Source of the DNA: Mytilus trossulus
Lineage: Eukaryota; Mollusca; Bivalvia; Mytilida; Mytilidae
Direction: 5' to 3'
Assembly: GCF_036588685.1 (NCBI RefSeq)
Contig: NC_086378.1
Span: 34,077,578-34,141,577 of the forward strand
Length of the DNA: 64,000 nt
The notes beneath the pieces were generated by a model. That model was not told the DNA's origin. It searched no databases and saw only the letters and a list, made by a program, of their open reading frames with translations. A program made the translations under genes and the position numbers. Each line of letters starts with the position of its first letter. Position 1 is the stretch's first letter. This document shows, piece after piece, positions 31,111 to 43,845 of this stretch.

Positions 31111-32485
31111 ATGTCCAGATAAAATTTTGTTATGGGTTGGTTCTGTTGTTTAGGGTGTTTGGTATTTAGAATGGCATATATTACAATATGTATCAATATT
31201 TGATATGTATGAACAAATATGATACATCTTAATTCTGTTTAGTGAATTTATATATGTTTTTGATTATGACTGAAATTTGATGGGCTGATCAAGCAGTCAG
31301 ACTATTTGCTTTCCATATATGCTTTTAAAATTTGTTAGTATGTGCCCTACCAACCCCTTACTAACAATTTGTCTTCTCAATGTATTAATAAAGACAAAAT
31401 TAACCACCCCCTACATAAATTTTCAGAGAAAAATCTTGAGGTCTGATTGTTTGCAAATAAAAGTTTTGTCCCACACAAAACAAACAATAATACCTCCCTT
31501 TTTTTACATTGAATCCAATGTATTTGAGAAATGAGTAAAAAATAAGATTTTCAGTTTTAAGGTAGAAAGTTTTTTTCCCCTATCTTTGATTGGCAAAAAG
31601 CAGAACACATTCAATCTTGTCCTGAACATGCATGAAATATTTGCCACTGGACATTAAGCAACCAATAATCAATCATGATCATTGTGACAATTGTTTCTAC
31701 AAATACAAATATTTTGTTTAGTTCAATAATTTATCAAGTATACAGAATAAGGGGAGATAACTTAGATAGTGTTACTTTTAGAAAGGAATGTGTTATGAGT
31801 TGAACTATTTGATTTTGTAACAAGAGAACAAATCCTATTACCTCATTTTTTGCTACCGGTATTTCATTTCTAAAAACACCAGGCTTCCTTGTCATATTTT
31901 ATTTTAAAATTTGATCATTTTGTTTTCCTTTTATCCTACAAAATTGTGTTTTCCATCATCTATAAAATTCTGACAATTTTGCACAACACAACCTGTGCTG
32001 TGAAAAGAAGCCCTGGTCTCTGTACATTTTATCATATTGTTTAATAAGCATGATGTAAACTACAGTTTTGCAAATTATTACAGAAGTTTTTAATTTACAA
32101 CCCCATCTACATGTAACTAGAAAGTCAACATCGAGGTCAATACGAAATTAATGAGGACCGTATAGATAAGATATCAGCAAAGATTAAGATGCTGAACCCC
32201 CCCAAAAAGCATTTCTTTAATAATTGTCCTTTTAATTTTTAAGCAGAGATTTTGCTGTATTTGAGATACTTGCATAATTAATAAAGCAATAGACAATTTA
32301 AAAATAAACCTCAGTGTTACTTAAACTGCAATATTCAGACAAGATAATCAGAAATAATAATGATATCTTGTTTATAGGACTTTATAGATATGATTTAGGA
32401 TAAAAACGCCAGCCAATTTGGGGATGGTAGAAAGTAGAATTGCTATGTCTCACATTTTTTACTTAAAGTCAAAGGCTCAACAAAA
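31111..32485. other. Gene-free stretch
   Basis: AT-rich DNA with one 71-codon ORF (31319-31534) that shows no domain. No repeat recognised. Confidence 0.45.
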
Positions 32486-32640
32486 AGAAGATGTTGTATG
32501 ATTGCCAATGAGACAACTCTCCACAAGACACCAAATACCACAGAAATTTACAGCTATAGGTCTGAACAGCCTTCAACAATGAGCATAGCAATGTTCATGG
32601 TCATGATTAACTACTTAGACAACTTGGCCACAGAGGCTGC
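32486..32640 (+). mobile_element. SINE-like bivalve repeat (GCCAATGAGACAAC element), copy 1
   Basis: It carries GATTGCCAATGAGACAACTC, an ACAAGACACCAAAT block, CTATAGGTCTGAACAGCCTT and CAACAATGAGCATAGC. This block order is typical of a very common bivalve interspersed repeat. Other copies lie near 33622, 43714 (reverse), 51283 (reverse) and 57907. Confidence 0.68.
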
Positions 32641-33621
32641 TGAATAAATACCATTACTTTTATTATTGCCTCATTGGGAAAATTTTAAATTGGATGGAAA
32701 TTCTGATTCAAAGATTATGCAACCCATTTGTTTAAATATATGACCAATTGATCAGAGTAGTATTATACATTTATAAAGGGACTTTCAACTTCAAAGTAGA
32801 TTCTAAAAAGTTGTAACACCACCATTGATTTTCCCCTATCAGACTTTGTTAAATTTGCACTTTTCAAAAAATTATGCAGAATTTATCTTTGTTCCAACTA
32901 AAAATATACTTGACATGAGTAAAGTGTTATGCTGTCCAGTACTGTCATGGACAAATTTGTACATAACATTTCATTGCATTTAAGAAAATAACCATCACTG
33001 GAAGTTATTAAAATAAAAACAATCACATTTTCACCTCTTTTTTTAACTGTGTACAAGCTTTAGTAACCTTATAACCTCAAGTTATCAAAATATTCTACAG
33101 AAACCCCAAATCGAAAATAATGGTGCTTTGAAATTTAAATGTATATGTTTATGACTCAGAAATTTTTTACTGCAATTTAATGTAGGATTAATTACCTACA
33201 AAATCAGGGGAATATTTTCTACTTATTTTCATATGCAACCCGATGTGAGGTACTATGATTTGGTAGTATTTCATCTAAATGATCACAGAAGGTTTAGTAT
33301 CTATCTAACAGCTAATAATGTCGATAATGTATCCATAAAACCAAATAATGACTCTGTAAGGATCCTTGCTGGTTGGTGCAAAAAAGATTCATTTATATTA
33401 AAAATCCCTTTTTGGTCTTAAAGCTGTATATAATTTTTACATTTTTTTGTTTTTATATCATTTTATTTCTATAAATATTCACAATGATATAGATATACAT
33501 GTTTAACATATTATCTCAATGAATAAAGAAATTTCTTATTGAATTGGTAGAATTTGAATACTGTTAGATTGAATTAAATTTCCAATGGTTATATACTGCA
33601 TCTAATTTACTACACACAAAC

Positions 33622-33780
33622 ATAAGAAGATGTGGTATTATTGCCAATGAGACAATTCTTCACTACAGACCAAATTTTAAGTTTTAAACTATTATCTGGT
33701 CACTGTACATACTTCAACAATGAGCAAAACCCCTACCACTAGTTAGTTAGAAAAGGTCCCCAAAATGACAAAAGAAAACA
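33622..33780 (+). mobile_element. SINE-like bivalve repeat, copy 2
   Basis: It starts ATAAGAAGATGTGGTATTAT, then GCCAATGAGACAATTCTTCA, CAACAATGAGCAAAACCC and GGTCCCCAAAATGAC. The same block order as copy 1, with a fuller right end. Confidence 0.7.
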
Positions 33781-34842
33781 ATTCTAATGAAAAAGCTATT
33801 CTGCCTTCAATAACTAACTATTTACAGATTACCTGTATTTTTATAATACAATGTAGTGGTATTGGGTGTATTTGTAATATTTTCAATCAATATAATTATT
33901 GCAATTACAATTCAAATTATGTATCCTTATTTCAACCTATATGGTGATACTCACACGTTTCTCCACTCTTATTCCTTCCAAAATGTGCAAAGTATAGTAC
34001 TCACAGTCTATGTCATTTAGGTCTTTTTTGCTCAGTATGAGTAGACCTAAAAAGTTCCAGTATAACACTACATATCTCTGGACAGTTCAGGTAAACCTGA
34101 CAACTACTCACAAACTTCTTAACATTATAAAATACCTGACCAGTAGATGACCTTGAGCATGTTTTTTTTATTCTTTTAAATTTTAGATCATAGATTGTTT
34201 ATTAAAGATATATTTATATATTTTTATCCAAATACAAAATTAATTTGTTCAGGAAATCCAATATTCCATTTTATAAAGAGAATTAATATTTCAAAATCTT
34301 CTAGATGAATATTTCATATTTTCAATTGTTCTGGAATTTACTGAGTATCTTTGTACTCATAGTCTATTAAATCATGAAATATTATAAAAATATTATTGTT
34401 TACTTGCATTCCCTTTCCCTTAAATCCTTTAACAATTTGAAATGGTAGTTCTTGTGTTTTTAATAAGTACTTTAGTCAAATAATTGTTTGCTTCGTATTA
34501 TAAACAACTGTATAAAGAGGAATAACTCTAGGTATAAATTGTCAACTTTGCAGTAGTGACTGTAGTGGGATCATTCTTTGCTTGGGAAGCAAAACACCTT
34601 TATTTATTTCTTTATTCAGATTTAAAATAAATTCTATTAAATTGTTTTTCTCTGAAAAATATCTTTATTTAATTCATAGTTGTAAGCAATATTGTTGAGA
34701 TCAGATAATATAAAACAAGAAATGGGTAACTCCAATCTTTGGCCATATATAACCTATTTAAATAGCATCTGGTTCTCTCATAAAGTTTTAAGCTACTTTT
34801 TCACATACAGAAATATTCCTTCTACTTTATTTTAAGATTTCA
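33781..34842. other. Gene-free stretch
   Basis: AT-rich DNA between a SINE-like copy and the G-rich satellite. No recognised feature. Confidence 0.45.
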
Positions 34843-36436
34843 GAATCTAGGAATGAAGCTCTACAGGTGGTGCTGGGTGACAATCTAGGAATTGTTTTAT
34901 TTTGGATGAAACTCTATGGGTGGACAATCATCTAGGAATTGTTTTGTTTTTGATGAAGCTCTATAGGTGGTGGTGGGAACAGTCTAGGAATTGTTTTATT
35001 TCGGATGAAGATTTATAGTTGGTGGGGGGAATTGTTTTAATTTGGATGAACACTATGTGTGGGGGATCTAAGAAATGTTTTATTTCGGATGAAGCTCTTT
35101 AGGTGGGGAGGGGGGGGGGGGGGCAATCTAGAGGAATTATTTTATTGCGGATGAAGCTCTATAGGTTGTGGGGGGAAAAGGGGGGGCATCCTAGAAATTG
35201 TTTTGTATTGGATGAAGCTCTTTAGGTGGCGGTGGGGACAATCTAGAAATTGTTTTATTTCTGAAGAGGCTCTAAAGTTGGGAGGAGGCAATCTAGGAAT
35301 TGTTTTATTTGGGATGAAGCTCTATAGGTGGGGGGGGGGGCAAACTTGGAATTGTTTTATTTTTTATGAAGCTCTATAGTTGAAGGGGGAAATCTAGGAA
35401 TTGTTTTATTTCAGACGAAGCTTCAAGTTGGAGGGGGAAATCTAGTAATTGTTTTATTTCAGATGAAGCTTCAAGTTGGAGGGGTAAATCTAGGAATTGA
35501 TTTATTTCGGATGAAGCTTGGGTTGGGGGGGGGGATCTAGGAAATGTTTTATTTTGGATGAATGTGTGGGGGGACAATTTAGGAATTGTTTAATTTCGGA
35601 TGAAGCTCTATAGGTGGTGGGGGGAAGAGGGGGGGAATCTAGGAATTGTTTTGTTTGGATGAAGCACTATATGTGTGGGGGGATCTAGGAAATGTTTTAT
35701 TTTGGATGAAATTGAAGCTCTTTAGGTGGGGGGGGATCTAGGAATTGTTTTATTTCAAAAGAAGCTCTCTAGTTGGGAGGGGGCAATCTAGGGATTGTTT
35801 TATTTGTGATGAAGCTCTATAGGTGTTGAGGGTGGGGACAAACTAGGAATTGTTTTATTTCATATTAAGATCTATAGTTGGAGGGGACAATCTAGAAATT
35901 GTTTTATTTCGGAAGAAGCTCTATAGTTGGGAGAGGGCAATCTATGAATTGTTTTGTTTTGAATGAAGCTCTATAGGTGGTGATGGGGGTACAATCTAGT
36001 AATTGTTTTATTTCGGATGAAGCTCTTTAGGTGGGAGGACAATCTAGGAATTGTATTATTTCAGAAGAAGCTCTATAGGTGGTGGGGGTACACTCTAGGT
36101 GTGGTTGTTGATGAGGCAATCTAGAAATGGTTTTATTTGGATGAAGCTTTACAGGTGGTGGGGGGGGGATCTAGCAATTTTTTTTATTTTGGATGAAACT
36201 CTATAGTTGGAGGGGGAAATCTATAAATTGTTTAATTTCAGAAGAAGCTCTATTGGTGGTGGGGGGACAAACTAGGAATTGTTTTGTTTTGGATGAAACT
36301 CTATAGGTGGTGGGGGGACAAACTAGGAATTGTTTTATTTCAGTTGAAGCTTCAAGTTGGAGGGGGAAATCTAGGAATTGTTTTATTTCAGATGAAGCTC
36401 TATAGTTTGAGGGGGAAATCTATAAATTGTTTAATT
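34843..36436. repeat. G-rich satellite, about 31 units near 50 bp
   Basis: The consensus unit reads ATCTAGGAATTGTTTTATTT, then CGGATGAAGCTCTATAGGTG and a variable run of G (3 to 14) ending ACA. Spacing varies with the G run and several units are shortened (for example near 35030 and 35690). The + strand is strongly G-rich at each unit end. Units are heterogeneous, unlike the young minisatellite at 25286. Short ORFs here are translations of the repeat. Confidence 0.95.
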
Positions 36437-37280
36437 GCTCTTTCACTTTTGAAAATGTTTTGCTTAATTGTTCCACAGTTATAGGAATTTAAGTTTGAAT
36501 TTAGGCATTTTTCACAAATCACATACTTACTGCAATTTATTTGGATTGGTTACATTAAAACTTTTTATTATTGTTGTGATTAATGAAAGAAAGATCCCTT
36601 TCAGATTTTTTTTTAATTTTTCTTTTTTTCTGTTCCCAAATATTAGAATCCTTATCATCAAATTTAGGTTTGCTTGAATTGATCTTCTGAATATTTGTAT
36701 GCCTAAGAATATCCTCATGCAAGTTTTTCTTAAGAGGCATTTTATTTGTCTCTGATTAAAGTTGCTTTCTAAATCACTCCAATTAATTTTTGCAACAATT
36801 TCGATGTGCACAATGAGGGCATATTATGCACTCTTGGTAGAGCTGTTTTTTAATATTTTTCATTGTTACTGATCCTATTTCTTTACATTAAAACAAAGAT
36901 GTGTAGTTTTTCTTTACAATATTCACACAAAACTCCTCTAATTGAGCATATGTTGCAAAAATTTTTGGACTAGCATGGAGTTAAAATTGTTATTTGTCCA
37001 AAGCTTTCATCTTTTTGTATCTTTACCAAACATGAAATACTGGATACTCCAAAAGGAGATTGATATTTGTGATTGGGAAGGGGCTTGGTAATTTTCAACT
37101 TTGAAATAATGATTCTGTTTTTTTTTAGGTTGGAGGTGATTAAAGGAGAATATCCAATATTTTGTTCCAGGTCCCACAAATGAATGAAAATGATGAGCTA
37201 GTTCACAGAGTGTAGTATACAAGAAGACATGTCACTACAGGGACACGTTGTTCTGATCCCAATCAACATTTGGGTGGAAA
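36437..37280. other. Gene-free stretch
   Basis: AT-rich DNA between the satellite and the palindrome. No recognised feature. Confidence 0.45.
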
Positions 37281-37855
37281 TAAGTAAGAAGTGTCAATTA
37301 CTCGAAATCGGTACTGTCTTTTGCAAATTTTGCTGAAAATAAGTTTCAGATTTTTTTTAATAGCAGGTGCACATCTTCAATATGTGTTCAATCTATGTTA
37401 ATGGGGCTCGCGGGTCTAAATCAATTTTTTTATTTAAAATAAGATTTCGCTATATTTTTCTATAAATTAACTTTATCTTATACCTAATAGAACCAGATGC
37501 TCCGCAGGGCGTAGCTTTATACGACCGCAGAGGTTGAACCCTGAACGGTTGGGGCAAGTATGGACACAACATTCAAGCTGGATTCAGCTCTTAATTTGGA
37601 TTGTGATTAAATAGTTGACACAGCATAGGTTTCTGACACAGAATGAATGTGTTCTAATGAACTTAAAAATTTTGTTTTCTCTTAGAGCAATTCACTATGC
37701 TGTTGAATATTAATCCTCTCAAAAAAATGTTTTTCTTTTTATGTATGAAATTTAAAATCACATCCCCCTTTCCTTTATTCCAAAACTAATCTCCATTAAA
37801 ATTCCTAATGGAGTTTGCAACAATAAGTACTCATTTAAATACATCATAAAATATT
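37281..37855 (+). repeat. 575-bp direct repeat, copy 1
   Basis: It matches 39578-40152 at a constant offset of 2297 with only a few base differences (for example TTTGCTG against TTTACTG). It contains the GGCTCGCGGGT end motif and the ATGCTCCGCAGGGCGTAGCT block of the palindromic element. Confidence 0.93.
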
Positions 37856-39577
37856 AAGATGTAAAAAACTGCTAGTTATCACTGAATGGTAAAGATTATT
37901 TTAATTTATCAGTTGGTAGTAAAAAGTGAATATACATTGTATATTGTATCATAACAAAGATTTAAGTTGATTCTGGACAAAGAAAGATAACTCCAATTAA
38001 AAAAAAATCTTGCAATTAGATATTTCTTGCTTACTATTCTGGACAAAGAAAGATAACTCTAATTAAAAAAAAAATTGCTATTTCTCAATATTGTGAAATT
38101 ATATATTTCTTGCCATTGTGCAATACTGTGCAATTGAAAAGACTTGCTATTGCACAATACTTAATATAATAATTTTAGATCCTGATTTGGACCAACTTGA
38201 AAACTGGGCCCATAATCAAAAATCTAAGTACATGTTTGGATTCAGCATATCAAAAAACCCCAAGATTTCAATTTTTTTTTAAAATCAAACTAAGTTTAAT
38301 TTTGGACCCTTTGGACCTTAATGTAGACCAATTTGAAAACAAGACCAAAAATGAAGAATCTACATACACAGTTAGATTTGGCATATCAAAGAACCCCATT
38401 TATTCAATTTTTGATGAAATCAAACAAAGTTTAATTTTGGACCCCGATTTGGTCCAACTTGAAAACTGGGCCAAAAGTCAAGAATCTAAGTACATTTTTA
38501 GATTCAGCATATCAAAGAAACCAACCGATTCATTTTTTGTCAAAATCAAACTAAGTTTAATTTTGGACCCTTTGGACCATAATGTAGACCAATTTGAAAA
38601 CGGGACCAAAAGTTAAGAATCTACATACACAGTTAGATTCGGCATATCAAAGAACCCCAATTATTCAATTTTGATGAAAAGTGTAATTTTGGACCCTTTG
38701 GGCCCCTTATTCCTAAACTGTTGGGACCAAAACTCATAAAATCAATACCAACCTTCCTTTTATGGTCATAAACCTTGTGTTTATATTTCATAGATTTCTA
38801 TTTACTTATACTAACGTTATGGTGCCAAAACCAAGAAAAATGCTTATTTGGGTCCCTTTTTGGCCCCTAATTCCTAAACTATTGGGACCTTAACTTCCAA
38901 AATCAATACCAACCTTCCTTTTGTGGTCATAAACATTGAGTTTAAATTTCATTGATTTCTATTTACTTAAACTAAAGTTATTGTGCAAAAACCAAGAATA
39001 ATGCTTATTTGGGCCCTTTTTTGGCCCCTTATTCCTAAACTTTTGATTTGAAAAATGAGATTTTAACACAAGGTTTATGACCATAAAAGGAAGGTTGGTA
39101 TTGATTATGGGAGTTTTGGTCCCAACATTTTAGGAAGTAGGGGCCAAAAAGGGCCCAAATAAGCATTTTCTTGGTTTTCGCACTATAACTTTAGTTTAAG
39201 TTAATAGAAATCTATGAAATTTTGACACAAGGTTGATGACCACAAAAGAAAGGTTGGGATTGATTTTGGGAGTTTTGGTTTCAACAGTTTAGGAATAAGG
39301 GGCCAAAAAGGGCCCAAATAAGCATTTTCTTGGTTTTCGCACTATAACTTTAGTTTAAGTTAATAGAAATCTATGAAATTTTGACACAAGGTTGATGACC
39401 ACAAAAGAAAGGTTGGGATTGATTTTGGGAGTTTTGGTTTCAACAGTTTAGGAATTAGGGGCCAAAAAGGGACCCAAATAAGCATTTTTCTTGGTTTTGG
39501 CACCAAAACGTTAGTATAAGTAAATAGAAATCTATGAAATATAAACACAAGGTTTATGACCATAAAAGGAAGGTTGG

Positions 39578-40152
39578 TAAGTAAGAAGTGTCAATTACTC
39601 GAAATCGGTACTGTCTTTTGCAAATTTTACTGAAAATAAGTTTCAGATTTTTTTTAATAGCAGGTGCACATCTTCAATATGTGTTCAATCTATGTTAATG
39701 GGGCTCGCGGGTCTAAATCAATTTTTTTATTTAAAATAAGATTTCGCTATATTTTTCTATAAATTAACTTTATCTTATACCTAATAGAACCAGATGCTCC
39801 GCAGGGCGTAGCTTTATACGACCGCAGAGGTTGAACCCTGAACGGTTGGGGCAAGTATGGACACAACATTCAAGCTGGATTCAGCTCTTAATTTGGATTG
39901 TGATTAAATAGTTGACACAGCATAGGTTTCTGACACAGAATGAATGTGTTCTAATGAACTTAAAAATTTTGTTTTCTCTTAGAGCAATTCACTATGCTGT
40001 TGAATATTAATCCTCTCAAAAAAATGTTTTTCTTTTTATTTATGAAATTTAAAATCACATCCCCCTTTCCTTTATTCCAAAACTAATCTCAATTAAAATT
40101 CCTAATGGAGTTTGCAACAATAAGTACTCATTTAAATACATCATAAAATATT
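39578..40152 (+). repeat. 575-bp direct repeat, copy 2 (palindrome core)
   Basis: A near-perfect copy of 37281-37855 inserted exactly at the inner end of the left arm. Its match with copy 1 is closer than the match of copy 1 with its mirror image on the far right arm. Confidence 0.93.
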
Positions 40153-40253
40153 GGGACGTCTATTGGCGCGATGTCCGGGTGCCTAGGTCCTCCTGATCGG
40201 GGCCTCTCCCAGAGCGGGTGTCAGGCCTTTACCGGCACCTGGCGTCGTGCCTT
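40153..40253. other. GC-rich island in palindrome core, origin unknown
   Basis: About 100 bp of strongly GC-rich sequence (starts GGGACGTCTATTGGCGCGAT, ends GGCGTCGTGCC) inside otherwise AT-rich DNA. It begins exactly where the 575-bp repeat ends. One + frame is open throughout but encodes nothing I recognise. Confidence 0.75.
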
Positions 40254-43082
40254 CAATTTTGGACCCCGATTTGGGCCAACTTGAAAACTGGGCCAATAAT
40301 AAAAAATCTAAGTTAATTTTTAGATTCAGCATATCAAAGAACCCCAAGGATTCAATTTTGTTAAAATCAAACTAAGTTTAATTTTGGACCCTTTGGACCT
40401 TAATGTAGACCAATTTGAAAACCGAACCAAAAGTTAAGAATCTACATACACAGTTAGATTCGGCATATCAAAGAACCCTATTTATTCAATTTTGATGAAA
40501 TCAAACAAAGTTTAATTTTGGACCCTTTGGGCCCCTTTTTCCTAAACTGTTGAACCAAAACTCCCAAAATCAATACCACCTTTCCTTTTATGGTCATTAA
40601 CCTTGTGTTTAAATTTCATAGATTTCTATTTACTTATACTAACGTTATGGTGCGAAAACCAAGAAAAATGCTAATTTGGGTCCCTTTTTGGCCCCTAATT
40701 CCTAAACTGTTGGGACCTAAACTCCCAAAATCAATACCAATCTTCCTTTTGTGGTCATAAACATTATGTTTAAATTTCATTGATTTCTATTTACTTAAAC
40801 TAAAGTTATTGTGCGAAAACCCAGAATAATGCTTATTTGGGCCCTTTTTTGGCCCCTAATTCCTAAACTGTTGAAACCAAAACTCCCAAAATCAATCCCA
40901 ACCTTTCTTTTGTGGTCATCAACCTTGTGTCAAAATTTCATAGATTTCTATTAACTTAAACTAAAGTTATAGTGCGAAAACCAAGAAAATGCTTATTTGG
41001 GCCCTTTTTGGCCCCTACTTCCTAAAATGTTGGGACCAAAACTCCCATAATCAATACCAACCTTCCTTTTACGGTCATAAACCTTGTGTTAAAATCTCAT
41101 TTTTCAAATCAAAAGTTTAGGAATAAGGGGCCAAAAAAGGGCCCAAATAAGCATTATTCTTGGTTTTTGCACAATAACTTTAGTTTAAGTAAATAGAAAT
41201 CAATGAAATTTAAACTCAATGTTTATGACCACAAAAGGAAGGTTGGTATTGATTTTGGAAGTTAAGGTCCCAATAGTTTAGGAATTAGGGGCCAAAAAGG
41301 GACCCAAATAAGCATTTTTCTTGGTTTTGGCACCATAACGTTAGTATAAGTAAATAGAAATCTATGAAATATAAACACAAGGTTTATGACCATAAAAGGA
41401 AGGTTGGTATTGATTTTATGAGTTTTGGTCCCAACAGTTTAGGAATAAGGGGCCCAAAGGGTCCAAAATTACACTTTTCATCAAAATTGAATAATTGGGG
41501 TTCTTTGATATGCCGATTCTAACTGTGTATGTAGATTCTTAACTTTTGGTCCCGTTTTCAAATTGGTCTACATTATGGTCCAAAGGGTCCAAAATTAAAC
41601 TTAGTTTGATTTTGACAAAAAATGAATCGGTTGGTTTCTTTGATATGCTGAATCTAAAAATGTACTTAGATTCTTGACTTTTGGCCCAGTTTTCAAGTTG
41701 GTCCAAATCGGGGTCCAAAATTAAACTTTGTTTGATTTCATCAAAAATTGAATAAATGGGGTTCTTTGATATGCCAAATCTAACTGTGTATGTAGATTCT
41801 TCATTTTTGGTCTTGTTTTCAAATTGGTCTACATTAAGGTCCAAAGGGTCCAAAATTAAACTTAGTTTGATTTTAAAAAAAAATTGAAATCTTGGGGTTT
41901 TTTGATATGCTGAATCCAAACATGTACTTAGATTTTTGATTATGGGCCCAGTTTTCAAGTTGGTCCAAATCAGAATCTAAAATTATTATATTAAGTATTG
42001 TGCAATAGCAAGTCTTTTCAATTGCACAGTATTGCACAATGGCAAGAAATATATAATTTCACAATATTGAGAAATAGCAATTTTTTTTTTAATTAGAGTT
42101 ATCTTTCTTTGTCCAGAATAGTAAGCAAGAAATATCTAATTGCAAGATTTTTTTTTAATTGGAGTTATCTTTCTTTGTCCAGAATCAACTTAAATCTTTG
42201 TTATGATACAATATACAATGTATATTCACTTTTTACTACCAACTGATAAATTTAAATAATCTTTACCATTAAGTGATAACAAGCAGTTTTTTACATCTTA
42301 ATATTTTATGATGTATTTGAATGAGTAGTTATTGTTGCAAACTCCATTAGAATATTTTAATTGAGATTAGTTTTGGAATAAGGGAAAGGGGAATGTGATT
42401 AAAAAATTGGGTTCAATTTTTCTCATTTGAAATTTCATAAATAAAAAAAAAAATTCTTCAAACATTTTTTTGAGAGGATTAATATTGAACAGCATAGTGA
42501 ATTGCTCTAAGAGAAAACAAAAATTTTAAGTTCATTAGAACACATTCATTCTGTGTCAGAAACCTATGCTGTGTCAACTATTTAATCACAATCCAAATTT
42601 AGAGCTGAATCCAGCTTGAATGTTGTGTCCATACTTGCCCCAACCTTTCAGGGTTCAACCTCTGCGGTCGTATAAAGCTACGCCCTGCGAAGCATCTGGT
42701 TTTCTGTTGAATTAATAGGGAAAAAAGCGGTAATATAGAAATTAAAAAAGAACTAAATTACAGAAATGGCTAAAATTTTACAATTATTTAGTTTATGTTC
42801 AGCTTTTCGAAAATAACAATAAAAAATATAGGTCACCGATGGGTTAAAAAAGATATTTAAATTTTAATGTCAAAAAATTGCATTTTTGCACCAAAGGGAG
42901 ATAATTTGGAGCTTTTTCAATGATATCTACATTTTAAAAGTCACCTGTGGCCAAATCGTATTGATTTTTTGGAATAATTTTTGTACCATATGATAAAGTA
43001 ACAACTTCTTAAGGTAATTGATAAAGTTTGTATTGAAAAATAAACGTTTGATTTTTTTCTGAAAATTTTATACCCGCGAGCC

Positions 43083-43713
43083 TCCTTAAGTTTCAATATA
43101 ACCAACATAATGTCAGGCAAAAAATCATTCGGACAAACAAAACTTTTAAGATCTTTTGGTTGAATATATAGCAGAGAAGTTCAAATATCTTTTTGGTGGG
43201 ACAAACCCTAAAACAGTTTGGCACAGACTGAAGTTTGAAAAATCTGGGTTGAAAGTTGATTAGACAAAGTAGGTTCCAAGTACTGATTTTTGTAAAGATG
43301 AAGTTCAGAATTTACTTGTTAATTAGATTAATGGTTAAAGCTAAAGTAGATACATAATTTAAGGTCAATATAAATGACAGCAGTCCAATGATAATGTGGG
43401 TTCATTATTTATCTGGTACAATGTTTTTTTATATCCTGGGTATAGCTAGTTATAAAACCATATCAATTTATATTTTATATCATGTCTTTCTTTGTTGTGT
43501 TGTTACATTATTGTTTCAGTTTGGGTGAAGGTTGGCACTTATTAAAATGTTTAAACTCCCTGCATTTGTTAGCACCTATCCTAAATCAGGAACCTGATGT
43601 TCAGTGGTTGTTGTTTGTTAATGTAGTTCATAAATGTTTTCCTTTCTTGATTTGTATATAGATTAGACAACTGTTTTTCCTATTTGAATGGTTTAACACT
43701 AGTCAATTTGGGG
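43083..43713. other. Gene-free stretch
   Basis: AT-rich DNA right of the palindrome; no recognised gene or repeat. Confidence 0.45.
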
Positions 43714-43845
43714 CCCTTTATAGCTTGTTCATTGTGAGCCCAGGCTCCGTATTGAAGACTGTACTTTTTTTTTTTATCTATAATGATAGTGACTTGGATG
43801 GAAAGTTGTCTCATTGGCAATCAGACCACATCTTCTTATATCTGT
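43714..43845 (-). mobile_element. SINE-like bivalve repeat, reverse copy
   Basis: CATTGTGAGCCCAGGCTCCG, GACTTGGATGGAAAGTTGTC, then CATTGGCAATCAGACCACAT and CTTCTTATATC: the reverse complement of the GCCAATGAGACAAC family. An 84-codon reading frame here is a translation of this repeat. Confidence 0.65.

Larger units (their letters stand above)
37405..43082. mobile_element. 5.7-kb nested palindromic repeat element
   Basis: It is bounded by GGCTCGCGGGT (37405-37415) and its reverse complement (43072-43082). Arms of about 1.7 kb (about 37860-39577 and 40578-42295) are near-identical inverted copies with no net length change: pairing positions sum to 80155 throughout, so the centre is 40077.5. 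A roughly 1.0 kb core separates them. Outside these arms the pairing continues to about 37490/42712 with more differences. Each arm contains its own smaller foldback (orientation flips near 39048 and 41108) and tandem units of roughly 135 bp (GGACCCTTTGGACCTTAATG and related). No transposase is visible. Parts match repeats I recognise from bivalves, so it is most likely a compound of non-autonomous elements. Confidence 0.85.

Noticed and set aside
33233-33421. 62-codon plus-strand ORF
   Set aside because: No recognised domain, no splice or promoter context; within chance expectation for this much DNA.
38197-38616. 139-codon ORF with a near-identical partner at 41539-41958 (-)
   Set aside because: It is the translation of the tandem units of roughly 135 bp in the palindrome arms. 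The protein repeats itself, has no domain, and its partner exists only because the arms are inverted copies.
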